A DNA stretch of 64,000 nucleotides from Melastoma dodecandrum (GCA_029817715.1 JARUPY010000087.1:1240001-1304000), one strand, 5' to 3'; shown: positions 23,220 to 36,595, numbered from the stretch's first letter. Program-made: numbers and translations. Notes: generated by a model from the sequence alone, not told the origin.

Positions 23220-25575
23220 GGGAATGACTGTTGATTATTGGACATTGGAATTATATTTTTTTAGTCAATATAATAGATAGATTATAGTTGCTAAAAGGCT
23301 AACTAGGCTTGCAAATGACACAAGTTCATTTGATTTTCATGTAGGGATAAGTAACAAGGACGCCTACTTTGATTAAACATGTTTTTCTCTCAAGTTATAG
23401 TGTGGAGCCAATGGATGAAATACTTGTGGATTGATGTCTTGTTGTATGCGATGGTCTGAGCTTTTTTTGTCATTCATCATGAGACAGGTTTAATTTGGGC
23501 TCATTTCTTAAATGTATGCTTTGAATTATTTTTAATGCTTTTGATTTAATGTTATCGATGATTTATAGGAGTACTTTTGGTATCAGAGCATTTTTTTGTA
23601 TTAGATCAAGTTTTGGTATCAAAGTAAGGAATTACCATGATCAATACTTTACTAATATGTTGAATAAATTTCGGATGCAGATTACCGAAGTTATGACAAC
23701 TCTAATTGCTATTTGGGAGTTAGAATTTGCTCTAAGTCTTTGATTTGAGAATGACTCATACGAGAATTATTGTTCGGTTTCAAAACTCAAGATCGATATA
23801 GTTAAGATTACCAGAGAATGCCGGTTGATTATTGGACATTGGAATTATAATTTTTAATTAATATAATAGTTGCCTCATAGTTGCTAAAGGCTAATAGGCT
23901 TACAAATTATGCAAGTTCATTTGATTTTCATGTAGATATTAATAACAAGGACGCCTATTTGATTAAACATTATTTTCTTTCGAGTAATGGTGGGAAGCCA
24001 GTGGCTAAAATACTTGTGGATTGAAGTCTTTTCGTATGCAATGGTATGGGCTTTTTTTGTCATACGTCATGAGACAGGTTTAATTTGAGTTCATTTCATT
24101 AAATGTATGCTTTGAATTATTTTTAATTCTTTTGGTTTAATTTTATCGATTATTTGTAGAAGTACTTGTGGTATCAGACTAAGTTTTTTGTATTATATCA
24201 AGTTTTGGTATCAGTGTAAAGGAATAACCATGATCAATACGTTACTAATATATTCAATAAATTTCGCATGCAGACCGTCGAAGTTATGACAACTCTAATT
24301 ACTATTTGGGAGTTAGAATTTGCTCTAAGTCTTTGATTTGAGAACGACTCATACGAGAGAATTATTGTTCTATTTCAAAACTCAAGATCGATATAGTTAG
24401 GATTATTGGAGAATGACGGTTGATTATTGGACACTGAAATTATAGTTTTTAGTAATAGTTGCTAAAAGGCTAAGATGCTTGCAAATGATATAAGTTAATT
24501 TGATTTTTATGGAGGGATTAGCAGCAAGGATGTCTGCTTTGATTAAACATGCTCTTCTCTCGAGTTATTGTGTGGAGCCAATGGATGAAATACTTGTGGA
24601 TTGGTGTCTTGTTGTATGCGATAGTCTGAGCTTTTTTTGTCATACATCACGAGACAAGTTTAATTTGAGTTCATTTCTTAAATGTATGATTTGAATTATT
24701 TTTAATGCTTTAGTTTAATTTTATCGATGATTTATAGGAGCACTTTTGGTATCCGAGCATGTTTTTTGTATTAGATCAAGTTTTGGTATCAAAGTAAGGA
24801 ACTACCATGATCAATACTTTACTACTATGTTCAATAAATTTCGCATGCAGACCGCCGAAGTTATGACAACTCTAATTACTATTTGGGAGTTACAATTTTC
24901 TCTAAGTCTTTGATTTGAGAACGTCTCATACGAGAATTATTGTTCTATTTCAAAACTCAAGATCGATATAGTTAGGATTATTGGAGAATGGCGGTTGATT
25001 ATTGGACATTGAAATTATAGTTTTTAGTAATAGATGCTCAAAGGCTAAGATGCTTGCAAATGCTATAAGTTAATTTGATTTTCATAGAGGGATTAGCAGC
25101 AAGGATGACTGCTTTGATTAAACATGCTTTTCTCTCGAGTTATGATGTGGAGCCAATTGATGAAATACTTGTGGATTGGTGTCTTGTTGTATGCGATTGT
25201 CGGAGCTTTTTTTTGTCATACATCATGAGACAGGTTTAATTTGAATTCATTTCTAAAATGTATGCTTTGAATTATTTTTAATGATTTTTGTTTAATGTTA
25301 TCGATGATTTATAGGAGAACTTTTGGTATCCGAGCATGTTTCTGTATTAGATCAAGTTTTATTATCAAAGTAAGGAATTACCATGATGAATACTTTACTA
25401 ATATGTTGAATAAATTTTGGATGCAGATTACCGAAGTTATGACAACTCTAATTGCTATTTCGGAGTTAGAATTTGCTCTAAGTCTTTGATTTGAGAATGA
25501 CTCATACGAGAATTATTGTTCTGCTTCAAAACTCAAGATCGATATAGTTAAGATTATTAGAGAATGGCGGTTGAC
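23220..25575 (+). repeat. Four tandem ~590-bp units carrying one GT29-family exon
   Basis: Anchored on 'ttgattattggacatt', which recurs at about 23230, 23826, 24420 and 24996, giving spacings near 596, 594 and 576. Each unit carries the exon that reads KHALLSSYCVEPMDEILVDW in the clearest copy (24500-24640) and the following 'gagttagaatttgctctaag' segment. The exon also occurs once at 18.55 kb and, partially, at 13.6 kb, which ties the array to the sialyltransferase-like family. The units are more diverged from one another than those of the 1-12 kb array. All copies carry stops. Confidence 0.8.
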
Positions 25576-26300
25576 AACTTCAAAGGAGAGAACTTGAGAG
25601 TTTTTACAGGTGCGGTCGTCATCCAAGTACTGAATCAGAGCAATTTGTCTGCTTGTATTGTAAGTTAGCATTGTTTCATTTTCATTATATATTCTATCAA
25701 AGGAAACGATTGCGCACTACTGTAATAGATCATTGCATTCCGAAGGTTCTCATGTGAGTCATGGTTTTGGGGTTATAGCTTTTCAACTCAGTAAATTATT
25801 ATTCGGATAACATATGTTCTGTTTCTTTATTATTTAAGCATGATAAGAAATTCAACCTCGTATTATAAGATAATGAATTTGACATTTGCAGGACTATTTT
25901 ACTACGGGAACATGTTAGTGATTTGCTTTCATTTACTTGAGTTGAATGACGTTGTCTGAAATAATACATAGAAGTAAATATTGCTTAGTTCTTTATAAAC
26001 TTTGTATCACAAATTTTTATTCACTTCATTTAATGTATTTTCGAATGATTATTTTTGTTAATTAATTAGCAATTTTCTTTTTAAATTATTTTAATAGATT
26101 ATATAATTTATAATTTTATTTCTACTCGTCGGATTTGTAGTTTTGTAATCTTACTACAAACGAAAGAATATCTCCATGCCCCGTTAAATGGATAGGGGAA
26201 GGTTGTTGTGGAAAGAATTTCAAGATTATATATATAGCACATGAGGACGTTTGTTCTTATTTTATTTAAATAATCTCATTACTTGTCTTACATGTCTTTA
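25576..26300 (+). pseudogene. GT29-like pseudogene, middle exons
   Basis: Continues from the exon array: about 25576-25660 (KGENLRVFTG then VVIQVLNQSNLSACI), about 25700-25800 (LRTTVIDHCI-like), 25870-25915 (DNEFDICRTILLREH) and about 26140-26230 (remnant of the TREYLD exon, 'gaatatctccatgccccgtt'). No motif-L exon follows; the dispersed repeat at 26316 replaces it. Confidence 0.6.
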
Positions 26301-26315
26301 ATGATCGGATGTTAC

Positions 26316-26613
26316 AAATCAAAGGTAATCGGTTTAAGATTCGTTTTAACAAGTTTCAGCTCAATCCAGTCACTAAAAATCAAATTACAATAAGGAACCG
26401 TCATGCAGATTCGAGTTGCAAGGGACACAAAAAATGGTCTAACATGCTTTAATTCACTCAAATACATAATGCGTGACATACCATGGTCTAGATCTTTACC
26501 TTAGCATCTTGCAAGCAAACTCAAGGAAATTGACGAAAGCAAATTGCCTACCCTCTCAATGATCAGTTAAAACATCACTAACCTCAAATTCAACTCAATT
26601 GATGTCATATGAT
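26316..26613. repeat. Dispersed ~300-bp repeat, copy 2
   Basis: Counterpart of 22018-22328 in the same orientation, about 4.3 kb away, with small indels. The two copies bracket the exon array. Confidence 0.75.
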
Positions 26614-27084
26614 CCGTATTGAAGTGACTGGCATAATGAAAATTAATTTCAATACTCAACTTCGATAATACGGCAAAAAGTTATGCACGAAACAATGAAC
26701 CTACCGCAGGTTGATCAAACCTTACCTAACATTAATGAGCCGATTTGAGCCGTGGGCTTCTTCTCATCGGACTGCTTAGAAATATACGTCAATATCACGT
26801 AACCCAACAAATGTTCACTTCATCTGCATGTCCTAATGTCATCCCTTAACACCACTGTGTAGGTTGGTCCAACGATAAGAGTTTTATTGTCTTGTTATTA
26901 ATATATACTTATTTAAATTAATCATGTTTAGATAACCGTCATATTCTGATATATTTTGCAGTCCATTCCACCAGCATCATCTGATCATTTAGTCCCGAAT
27001 TACAAGCACTACCGTTTACTAAAATCCTGCTACTTGGAACCTCACCGATAGAGGCCGGTCCAGTACGATTCCTCACACTGCATC
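26614..27084. other. SWEET 3' flank
   Basis: Downstream of the SWEET stop codon on the minus strand. No coding sequence seen; the 3' UTR presumably occupies its right end. Confidence 0.4.
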
Positions 27085-28576
27085 CTAGACCCGGCCGTCA
27101 TCGACGAGCTTAACTGGCTTCTTTTCCACACCCTGAGGGGCTTTCTCCACGTATCCAACCTTCTCAACCATGGAGGTTTCGTCACCAGCCAACTTCCACG
27201 ATCCCCCCTCATGGTTGTGGTATATCGCATACAAGATCAGTTGAACTGCTCCGAGGCCGCAGCCGAATCCGTTAGGCACCTACAAAATCAACCCGTCTTC
27301 CCGACTGATCGACCCGATATAGATAGGACCGAATTCGTAATCAAAGTTAGCCCCATATTAGCGTCCTATTATAGTTTGACGGTCCCATTCATGGACTGTC
27401 ATGTACGGAAGTCTAGTTCACATGTGAGGTCAGAGTCGAACTTACTGCGACGAAAGGGTCACGGCCAAGCAATCCGAATACAAACCAGGAAGTGCCACAT
27501 AGGAAGACAAACAGAGATAGGAAGAAAGGCATGTACTCCACGCTCTTGGTCTTGATCACCAGCCTCTGTAACCAAACATTGAATTGTATTATCGCGCTTG
27601 GAATGACCCGGCCATGGATATGGTCCCACACACCTGACGTGTCTAACATGTAAAATTGAACCTTGCAAAATTAAAATCTTACCATGATCGACAGAGGAGA
27701 AGCATACATGATGATTGAGAAGATGGAGGCGGCGAAACCACAGAAGAGTTTCCGGCTATTGCCATGGAGAGCAAACAGGGAGACCAAGGCGACAGCGGAG
27801 AACACTGCGATGACAAAAATCAGAAGCCCAAGAATCTTGGTTTTCTCCTTCCTAGGTGCATACAACAGGAATATCAGCACATATATGGATTCGATCCCTG
27901 CTCCAGTCCCATTTATAGTCGACACCAGGAGGTTGTTTGGCGACACAAATGGGAGTCCATACCTGATGGAGTCGTCCGTGAGTCGAGCACGGGTAACAAA
28001 CACTAAAAATCGAGCATGGATAACAAACTCTAAAAACTAAAAAAGTGTTGCCAAGAGAACGAACACTACAAACTGAAGAAGTGTTGCCATTTGATACAAA
28101 TTGTTATAGGCTTTCCCGAGAGTCTCCAACTCAAAAGCCAGGGGCCAAAGACATCTCAGAAACGATAGTTGCTACCAGGCGGATAGGAGGCAGTTGAGGA
28201 GGGTCATGACGTAGGGAATGCCAGAGAAGTCCTCGGTGGACCGGCTCTTCAGTATCCTCTTGAATGTGATCCTGCTCCAAAGTACCAAGACATCAATTGG
28301 TCAAGGAACAAACCGCAAAAACCAATTAAACAAATCACAGACGGAAGAAATGACGGAGCGCGAAAAGGCCAAGGAGGAGGGACTCACACAGGCGCCAAGA
28401 ACAGGAAAAGGGCGGTAGCATTTCCTGCGGCCGTATAATATTTGTGATGAAAATAATAAAGAAACAGGTGAAAGAAAACCGAAGGGACAAAGACCCAGAA
28501 AATAACTGAATAAGGCAAGACAAGAGAAAGACAAGGACATACCGAAGATGCCGAACACAAAATGGAGGAGCTCCAT
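27085..28576 (-). CDS. SWEET1-like: Bidirectional sugar transporter, SWEET1-like
   Basis: Six exons on the minus strand with GT-AG introns: 28576-28543, 28424-28388, 28271-28176, 27962-27683, 27565-27446 and 27279-27085, joining to 253 codons plus TAG. The protein is a seven-helix MtN3/saliva transporter that moves mono- or disaccharides down their gradient. The first MtN3 repeat runs from MELLHFVFGIFG through TEDFSGIPYVMTLLNCLLSA and YGLPFVSPNN to the VSTINGTGAGIESIYVLIF stretch. The second runs from FSIIMYASPLSIM through TKSVEYMPFFLSLFVFLCG to PNGFGCGLGAVQLILYAIY. The 37-nt second and 120-nt fifth exons are sizes seen in many SWEET genes. The C-terminal tail is charged and cytosolic by analogy. 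The splice pattern and sequence fit clade I (SWEET1 group), inferred from memory. All membrane segments are uninterrupted, so the gene appears functional. Confidence 0.93.
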
Positions 28577-28750
28577 CAATCTCTTGGGTGGCAGGGTTTG
28601 GGGAAGGCGGAGGCACAGGAGGACAGTGGGAGAATAGTGGCAGAGGGAGTGGTGTTATGAAATGGGTGAAACTGAGAGCGGGAGAAGAAACCAGAGAAGC
28701 AGTTTGAAGAAGTTTGAGATGGGATGAATGGAGGGTGGGGGGGAAAGGAG

Positions 28751-28760
28751 TTTTTATAAT
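28751..28760 (-). promoter_or_regulatory. Probable TATA box of the SWEET gene
   Basis: ATTATAAAAA on the minus strand, about 175-185 bp upstream of the SWEET ATG at 28576, followed by purine-rich then CT-rich leader sequence. Position is plausible for a TATA box giving a roughly 150-nt 5' UTR; inferred. Confidence 0.5.
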
Positions 28761-28799
28761 ACAGAAAGGAAGACAGACTCCTCTTCCTGCCCTTCACAA

Positions 28800-31700
28800 T
28801 GCACTTTTCCTCTCACTAACTGCCAAAATACGCCATGTAGATATGTATTGCCTACAGAAACATCATTCCTGAGAATTTGAACTCGAGTGATTCATATGTA
28901 AGTTAAGAAGAAACTATATAATTTTATCAAGCAAATATTTTTTTAATATACACGTTTTATGTAATTAAAGTTAATTTTTCTTTTGTAAATTCAGTAAAAA
29001 CTCAACTCAAGGTATTTTATGAAAATTTGTTATAGATTTGCATTGGTATTTAGCCAGTAAAAACACATTGTCATTAGATTCGCTTTAGTCTTTTGTTTTC
29101 ATAAATGATGCATAAATCAGTCCTGTAGTTTTGTTCCTTGATTTATCAAAATTTCAGAAGCACCTTTAAATTCCCAAAAGGAATTGAAAATAACCCACCT
29201 GGCACACAATATATGAAAATTATAAGGATATAAGAAATCAGAATGATTTCCATTCCTCGACTCAATGAATTCATCCCCGAACAAGGATAAACCCATTTGC
29301 AAAATTAATATAAAAAATATGTGCATTCCACTTCTATTTGAATGACCCAAACTAAATGAAACAAAAAGTTCAAAAGTTTAGTTTTTTTTTTAAATCAAAA
29401 ATTAAGGCAAAAACCCATGATTATAACACAATCATCTATCTCTCAACCAAATAAAATTCAATTAAAAAAATATGATCAAGGTAATTGATCTAAAGATATA
29501 TATATATTATTTCTTAGGTATTAGCCTTTCTATTCTACATTGCGCTAATAAACTTTGTGCTTCAGTTTGTTGTTACCTGAGAATAATGGAGCGCCTTTCC
29601 ACAACAAATAGTGTAATGTATTTGAGGGTTACGACAAGAAGAGACCGTCTAAAAGCTCTTAATTTAAAGTGCCGAGGGCCTTTTTATGTCGATATTTTTA
29701 TGTAAAACACATGTCTAATTCACAATCATGATGAAGCTTTGAATATGTCCAACAAAATGATCACCATAATCTCAAAAAAGTATTTCGAAACTCTTTTATC
29801 TATAACATAAAATATATGTATTATAACCCAAGACATTCTAATAATAATAATAAAGCAAAATTCAACACAAGCATGCATGCCTGAGTCATACGCCTAGTGG
29901 GACGGTGATTTGATATACCGGATTGGGTTTTAGCTAAATGTGTTTAAAATTAGACAGGTTTAATACGCGTATAAACCATTTAATATATAAAATAAAATAA
30001 AATAAAATTTTAAATTAGTTTTATTTTAGGTTATTATATATATGATTTAATTTTTAAATAGAAATATACTACTTCCAGTGATATTTTCTAGATGTTTTAA
30101 GAGAGGTAGCAAATCCAGTCAATCGCTGTCAGATTTAAGTTAATTTTGTAATTTTCCAAAACATATTATGTTTTAAATTGTTTTCCTTGTTTGAGAATCT
30201 ATTTGCAAAATTTATTATATTATATTTAATTGAACTATAAACATATCGAAATTTTAGATTGTGATGAAATTTTTTTATTATATATATTTGGTCTTTTATA
30301 TTTATACAATATATTTTTTATTTTTATAAATTATAAATTATTTTAGGCCTCGAGTTTCATATTTTAACACGATTGGTTAAATAATCGACCTTCAAAGTTT
30401 CAAAACATGAACCCATTGAAACGTTCAGGACACTTACTACAGAAGTTGCAATCCCCAATTCATAGTTACCCTCCATCTACTATATATAAAATTGCTAGTC
30501 CCGCACAGTCAACCAAATCAAGTGGAGGACATATATTACACACCACTGACAGCTAGAAGATGTTATACAAAACAACCCAGATTCTCCTCTACAAAACATG
30601 CCTTAATACACTTCAAAGTTATTTCTTTTTTTTTTTCCTTTTTCTATTATGTTTTCAGATTTAAAATATTTGTCATGGTCCGACATTTACTGTCTAAGTT
30701 TATTTTGGATTCTACACCGCATGTCAACCACTTTTACTCGATTGTATATGAACAAAGTGGCCAATCAATCCCCTCCTCCACACTGGCTTGCGAATTCCCG
30801 AGAAGTCGTCAACAATCGCTAGTCCACATATTTCAGACCTTGTTACCATTCCAGTAACAAGGATGCAAAGGATCGTAATCGATTTGTCCTCATTCAACGA
30901 ACGAGGCGAAAATACCTATATAATTTACATGCAAGAATCTCGATCATTTAATGAGTCACCGCCGCTGAGCTGGTAGGTGTCTGTGATGGCTACACTTGCA
31001 TTGCCCTCAAGGAAAGGGTAGAAGCTTGGCTTGTGGTTGCATGGTCGACAAGTCTTGAGGCAGAGCACACACGAAATTTAATGCTACTGTTGGGTGTCTT
31101 AATTCGTGGCTACCATCAAATCAATAATTCGAAAATATTGTCCCCCTCCGCGACATCCCCTCGTACCTCTCTTGAGGATAGAGACGATAAATCACTAGCG
31201 ATAGGTCTTCTTGGGGTCGGCTTTGGTCAAAAGTTTCGTCCTGAATGATGTGTCAGTCATTTTGGTAAGGTTAGAGATGCTTTTTGGATAATGTTTTATT
31301 TCTCGAGATCTCTTAAATTGGTTTTTTCTCGTCTTACCAATGTCCAAAAGAGTCCCGTGATAAGATGGTCGGCTTTCTAAACGTGTGGGAAATAGCCATT
31401 CTATCCCTTATAAGAGAGTTGTCATCTGAATTCTCATCTTCGATATGAAATTGTTCGGCTATGTTGCTTGGTAATTGCTTAGTGTGTTATATCAATCCGG
31501 AGGTTGGATGTACACTATATATAAACTGTTAATTAACAATAAGCAAAGATTTATTAAACTATGATACGGAATTGATTTAAAGCTAGTCATGATGGGATGG
31601 ACAATGACTCGGTTAACACTTACCTTACGAAATACAAACAATGAGTACACTTTCGGCTGGTAATGTTGTACTTGTACTGTTGCGAGTAATATCGGGTGAT

Positions 31701-31999
31701 ACCATCGTCGAGTTTATAACACGGAATTAAATCGCAGAATAGACTAAATATTTTGAAAAATCAATTATAGTAGTATTTTCATCAAATTTCCTATTTGGTT
31801 TTTTTGAATGCAGATTTGATATATTTGTGCTTCAATAATGTATGTAGAGCGATATACATAGAGGCTTTAAGCCTTTTACAAGGAAAAGAAAAATCAAGTG
31901 AATGTTAGGCAAGAATGAGCTGATTAACTCACCGATATTAAGTTAAGAATCCTATAACTAGGCTACCTAAAATGATAAATACTGTCATGGTACAAGATA
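28800..31999. other. Long AT-rich intergenic region, no gene recognised
   Basis: Low-complexity AT stretches at 28920-30350. Open frames at 30492-30857 and 31033-31248 show no recognisable motif and no family resemblance. 31260-32000 may include 3' LTR or untranslated sequence of the copia fragment to its right, but terminal repeats were not found. Confidence 0.4.
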
Positions 32000-32029
32000 T
32001 TACATTTCCCAGTGCTCCTTCTCAAGTTG

Positions 32030-33400
32030 GCACGGGAGGATCCGAAATCCCGACTTGCAAAGAAGAAACAGGAAAACGGTCATGACCCCAGTGCCTTAGG
32101 ACTTGTGAGAAGCAGCAACCAATCCATAATGTGTTGAAAATGTGGCAATCAAACTTAATATATGCTTCGTTCATTGGTGGAACACTGGATTTGCTTCTAT
32201 ATATGATGTCACATGGTTATCGTGAAATAACTTGGCGGCTCCAGTCAGCCAAACTCCCAGACAAGAAAGTAAGCTTCGCAACTAGATCAACTTATTAATC
32301 GCGGCTGACAGGACCGGATATTCCGCTTCGATCATGGATCTAAATATTGTTATCTTCTTCTTTATCTTCCAAGATTGGACAACCTCCCAGAGTGATGAAA
32401 TAACCAGTGATTGACCTACACATCAAAGGGCAACCGGCCCAATCCGAATCGCGAAAAAGTTCAAGAGATAAGCAGTTTTGGAGGTAAAAATTTCCCTTGT
32501 CATTGGGATTATTTTAAGCAACGTGGACTCTCAAAGACGCATCTCAATGATCTTATCGAGACTCCTTTAATTGATCAATGCATATATGCGGTGGGCAGCT
32601 AAGCTCTGGCTGATTATCATGAGATATATCAGTCCGCCAACTAAACGATGATATCATTTCAGATCGGGAAACAATGCATTGGAACTGACTACCAACTAGT
32701 GATTTTGCTTCATGGGAAAGTGTGACGGCTGCATGTCTATCATCCTGGATTCGGTTAGGATATCCAAAGTAGACTTACACTGATTGAGAAAGAGTTTCGA
32801 ATCCATCGGTGTAACTTCTGTTTCCAAAAGAATCTTTAATATGAAAGGATCGATTCATTTAGATTTTCAATGACGCACAACATCTAGGATCATTCCCAAG
32901 TATCAAGTCATCTACATAAACAAGAACTCTAAGAAATTTGTCCACACGTGTATAGGCAATGAGGGAATGATCGGCACCTGAATGATGAACGCCATAATGT
33001 TGCAATGCTTCCATAAACTTCTAAACGAGTTCCTCGAGTCCTATCATAATCAATACAAGGACTTGCTGAGTTTGCATATCGCATTTGTCCTCGGTGAGGA
33101 AAAACCATGAGGTAGATGCGTATATACTTCATCGTACAAATCACCGTGTAAAATCATATCGTTTACATTACTATGATGGATCTCCCACTTTTGTTTACCA
33201 TTACAAATAATACACACTGTAGATAGATAATACACACTGTACTGTGACCAATTTTGGTATCGGCACAAATGTATCGTGATAGTCGACTCCTCAACTTGGG
33301 TGAAGCCCTTTGCTATAAGTCGTGCCTTGTATCTTTCTATAGTGCCATCAACTTGACATTTTACTTGGTACACTCACCTACAACCAATTAGATTTTTTCC
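32030..33400 (-). pseudogene. Ty1/copia pol fragment (RT-RNase H), broken
   Basis: Minus-strand remnants in order. 33373-33260 reads MYQVKCQVDGTIERYKARL and AKGFTQ (start of the copia reverse transcriptase). 33190-33060 includes ILHGDLYDEVY, HLPHGF and CKLSKSLY. About 32935-32895 keeps the VYVDDLILG catalytic motif. About 32790-32705 reads FLNQCKSTLDILTES and DMQPSHFPMKQNH. About 32440-32360 reads DSDWAGCP then TGYFITLGGCPIL (RNase H). About 32050-32000 resembles the end of the ORF. Many frameshifts and stops; no gag, integrase or LTRs were found next to it. Confidence 0.85.
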
Positions 33401-33600
33401 TGGAGGGAGTGGGTCAAATAAAATGCCAAGTTGATGCTTTTTATTACCCTCCAATTAAACGTTTTATTGTACTTTATTAATTAATATTTAAAGTAATATA
33501 TTTTGATTAATTTTACCGATTATTTTATTTATGATTTTTTTTTCTATCTAGAAACTCAATGTGGATATGTGAGAGTTTTTTTTTTTTAAATTTCACTGAA
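33401..33600. other. AT-rich spacer
   Basis: Spacer between the copia fragment and the GT29-like relic; nothing recognised. Confidence 0.3.
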
Positions 33601-35030
33601 TGATATCAGGTGAATTTAGTTTTACAATGTTTATTCTTATTTTAATTTGATAATGTTGTTACTTGTCTCAAATGATCAAAGCATATATAAAATGTTAACC
33701 AGTGATGCATTGTGAAGAATATGTAGATATGGTAGGATACTTAATGGACATATTAAAGAGTATTTTTTAAAACAAGATCAACCATGCCGTGATTAGAATA
33801 AATGAGGCTCGGTATGTTTAATTCTATCATTTATATTTGTTAGTCTTAATCTTCCGACACAATCCTTGATTCGATTTAATTTAGGTGTTGGATACTACTC
33901 TCATTATCATTTCATCGTTTATGCTCAGATTTATTCGTCATTTCGGATGGTGTAGCAAAAATCTGATCACTATTCTTAATGGATAAGGGACTATTTCCCG
34001 AAGCCACTCCACCGGAAAAGATATTAAATTTAAATAAATTTTCATTTCGTTTGAATAAAAAATTATGATATTTTAACACACAATTCGACTCTTTCAATTC
34101 AATGACAATGTGAGTCTTGTTAATATTTAGAGAAATTTTGATTTCGTACACTAAGGTTTATATAAATTCTTTATTTTATCGAAAGACATCTTTTTACATT
34201 TATAAAAGAAATAAAATTTTATAGCAATTATCAAGACTAAATGTTTTAACTATCCTTTAATTGGGTTGTACGGAATGTCGTCTTTCTTTACCTTCGGGTT
34301 GTGTCAAGAAGCATTGTAAAACAATGCTAAACGTTGTGAATTTTTCTAAGTTTAGAGCACAAATATTTACTAATATTCCTTCGACCTTAATTTGTGCTAC
34401 CCATGTGCAAGATTCGTGCAACTATTGTGCTAAGTTTTGTTGTAGTCTTGACTTATGTTAGTTACGTTGAGCATTGAAAATTTCTTATATGCTAATGATT
34501 CTCAGTCCTAATTGGATAATTAGATAACTTTGTTGTCATTATTAGGTATTTTTATCTTTGAGAAGATTATGAATAAATCCTTGAGAACAAATATATTATC
34601 GAAGATTGTCTCGGGTATATATTTATTCTTTGGAGATATATTTAATCTAGACTTCAACTTTATAAAGATTGTTTCTAACTTTGTTGGTTGATTTGTCCTA
34701 GGTTATTAGGATGAATACTCGAGACATGCTTAAATCAAATAACATGAGTTTTAACATGTGTAACTTAGTGAGGAATGCCTACGATGCAGCATCATGGATG
34801 AGACGATCCAAGAACAACATGACAAATGGAGGATTTGGACCGTTTAGAAACTGTGGGAGATGGGGCAACGGAAGCTCAATAAATGAGTCCAGTTTTTCAC
34901 GGATCCGTTCGATAAGGAAGGATATAAATTTAAGCAAGATTGAAGTGAATATTTCGAAGGAGGCAGCAGATCGATACAGTCAAAGGAAAGAGTCAGTTTG
35001 TATAGAAGTAACACCAGCAATTTGAATGAT
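33601..35030 (+). pseudogene. GT29-like pseudogene, diverged copy with open C-terminal exon
   Basis: Homologous to the array units but without LTR insertion. A deleted motif-L exon lies at about 33685-33810 ('gtgatgcattgtgaagaata', then 'gtgattagaataaatgaggc'). A collapsed VGL exon is near 33930-33990. Intronic and YYRLL-exon matches are at 34430-34640. The C-terminal exon is at about 34700-35025, open for 104 codons from the ATG at 34711 (MNTRDMLKSNNMSFNMCNLV, RNAYDAASWM). It is longer than the array exon because no LTR truncates it, so it shows what the C-terminus looked like before insertion. Confidence 0.65.
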
Positions 35031-35700
35031 CTTTTATGCTTAAGACATTCAAATTAGGTACTTCCATCTTTCTTTGAATGTATTTGTTTTACCTTTAGTA
35101 AGAAAAATTATTATTCTTGTGGATATGTTTTAAATTTGAATTTATGTTAGATTGCAGATGTTTAAAGTTCACAAGATTGCCATAATGGATAGGAGAATAG
35201 GTAATTGAATATTTTGGTTGTGGTCATCGGGATGCTTCTTTGCCATTATTTGGGTTATGTTGTTCTTGTACGAATGTGTGCTTTGTCAGTGACCTATTGT
35301 TTGAATCTATTAATATATATAGGGACATTCCTTTTGGTTGTGGTCGACAAATATCCCATGCATGGAATAGGATACCAATTCCTCGGAATAAATAGGATAC
35401 CCATTGCTAAGAATAACTTTCTTATTGGTTTAGTTTTATGAATGAAGTGAATGCGGAGCGAGAAAGCATACTCGTGAAATTAGTAGGAAATAAATTGGGG
35501 TGTTGTTAGCATAGTAGTTGTAATTGCTTGTCATAGTTGCCGTCTATTCTGATTGGAATAGCTAGGATGAATGTTTCGGATTTTTAAGGAATATGTTGCA
35601 TACAGTTACAGGAAATCTTCTTGACTATGCCTCATCAACTAGGTTAATTGCACGCCTTCTTCGTATTTAATGTACTAGGCTTCATCATCATCCTTGTGTT
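35031..35700. other. Spacer between duplicated GT29-like 3' ends
   Basis: A 78-codon frame (35205-35441) is hydrophobic but resembles nothing I recognise. No other structure. Confidence 0.3.
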
Positions 35701-36230
35701 AGACTCGTGGTGCTTATTTAGTTTTGTTGTAGTCTTGACTTATGTTAGTTACGCTGAGCATTGAAAATTTCTTATATGCTAATGATTCTCGGTCCTAATT
35801 GGATAATTAGATAACTTTATTTTCATTGTTAGGTTTCCCGATATTTCATCATTATGAACAAGTACTCAAGAAGAGACATATTACAAACAAATTTTGCTTC
35901 AACATGTTAAGCTATCTATTTCCTAACTTTTGTTGGTTGATGTGTTACGAGTTATTAGGATTCATACTCTATGCGTGCGTAAACCAAATGGCAGGTGCTT
36001 TCCATGCGTAGCTTAGTGAGAACTGCCCATGAAGCAACATTATAGATGAGCAATCTCAGAAAATATGTCGGCCGAAATATTGGGACAACGAAAGTACAAA
36101 GTCAATTTTCTCACACATTCGTGCAAAAAAGAGGGATATAAATTTAAGCGCATGCGAAGACGGCTAATCATTTCACTCAAATGGAAGGGGTTAGTTTGTT
36201 TAGAAATAAGAATAAGAAGCTTTTATGCTT
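35701..36230 (+). pseudogene. GT29-like pseudogene, second 3' copy
   Basis: Direct duplicate of 34430-34930: shares 'gtagtcttgacttatgttag', 'attggataattagataactt' and the C-terminal exon start ('gttattaggattcatactc', 'cttagtgagaactgcc', 'gaagcaacattatagatgag'). Deletions and stops throughout. Confidence 0.65.
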
Positions 36231-36595
36231 AAGACGTCCAAGTCATGTACATTTCTCTTTCTTTGAAAAATATATTTGTTGTGCAAATAGACACAAGCAC
36301 AGTGAGTGGGAAGCTTTCGAGACGACGGCTGTTGTTAATGGATAAATTAACAAATTACTAAAATTTATTTTAACCTTTCACAAACATGTTTGAATAAAAA
36401 TTAGCTAAGACAAAATAATGTAAATACGACGAAAAACGTTTGCGAAGGATGAAGAAAACACGACCACTAATATTAGAGTCGTGATTGCATTAATTGATTA
36501 ATGATATAAATTTGATAAAAATGGCACGTATAAAAATAACATCATAAACGTCTATAATAATCGAATTTGAGAGAAAATAAAAAAATAATAATAAT

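Noticed and set aside
27684..28040. 118-codon plus-strand frame opposite the SWEET gene
   Set aside because: Antisense shadow of SWEET exon 4, which fits the family throughout.
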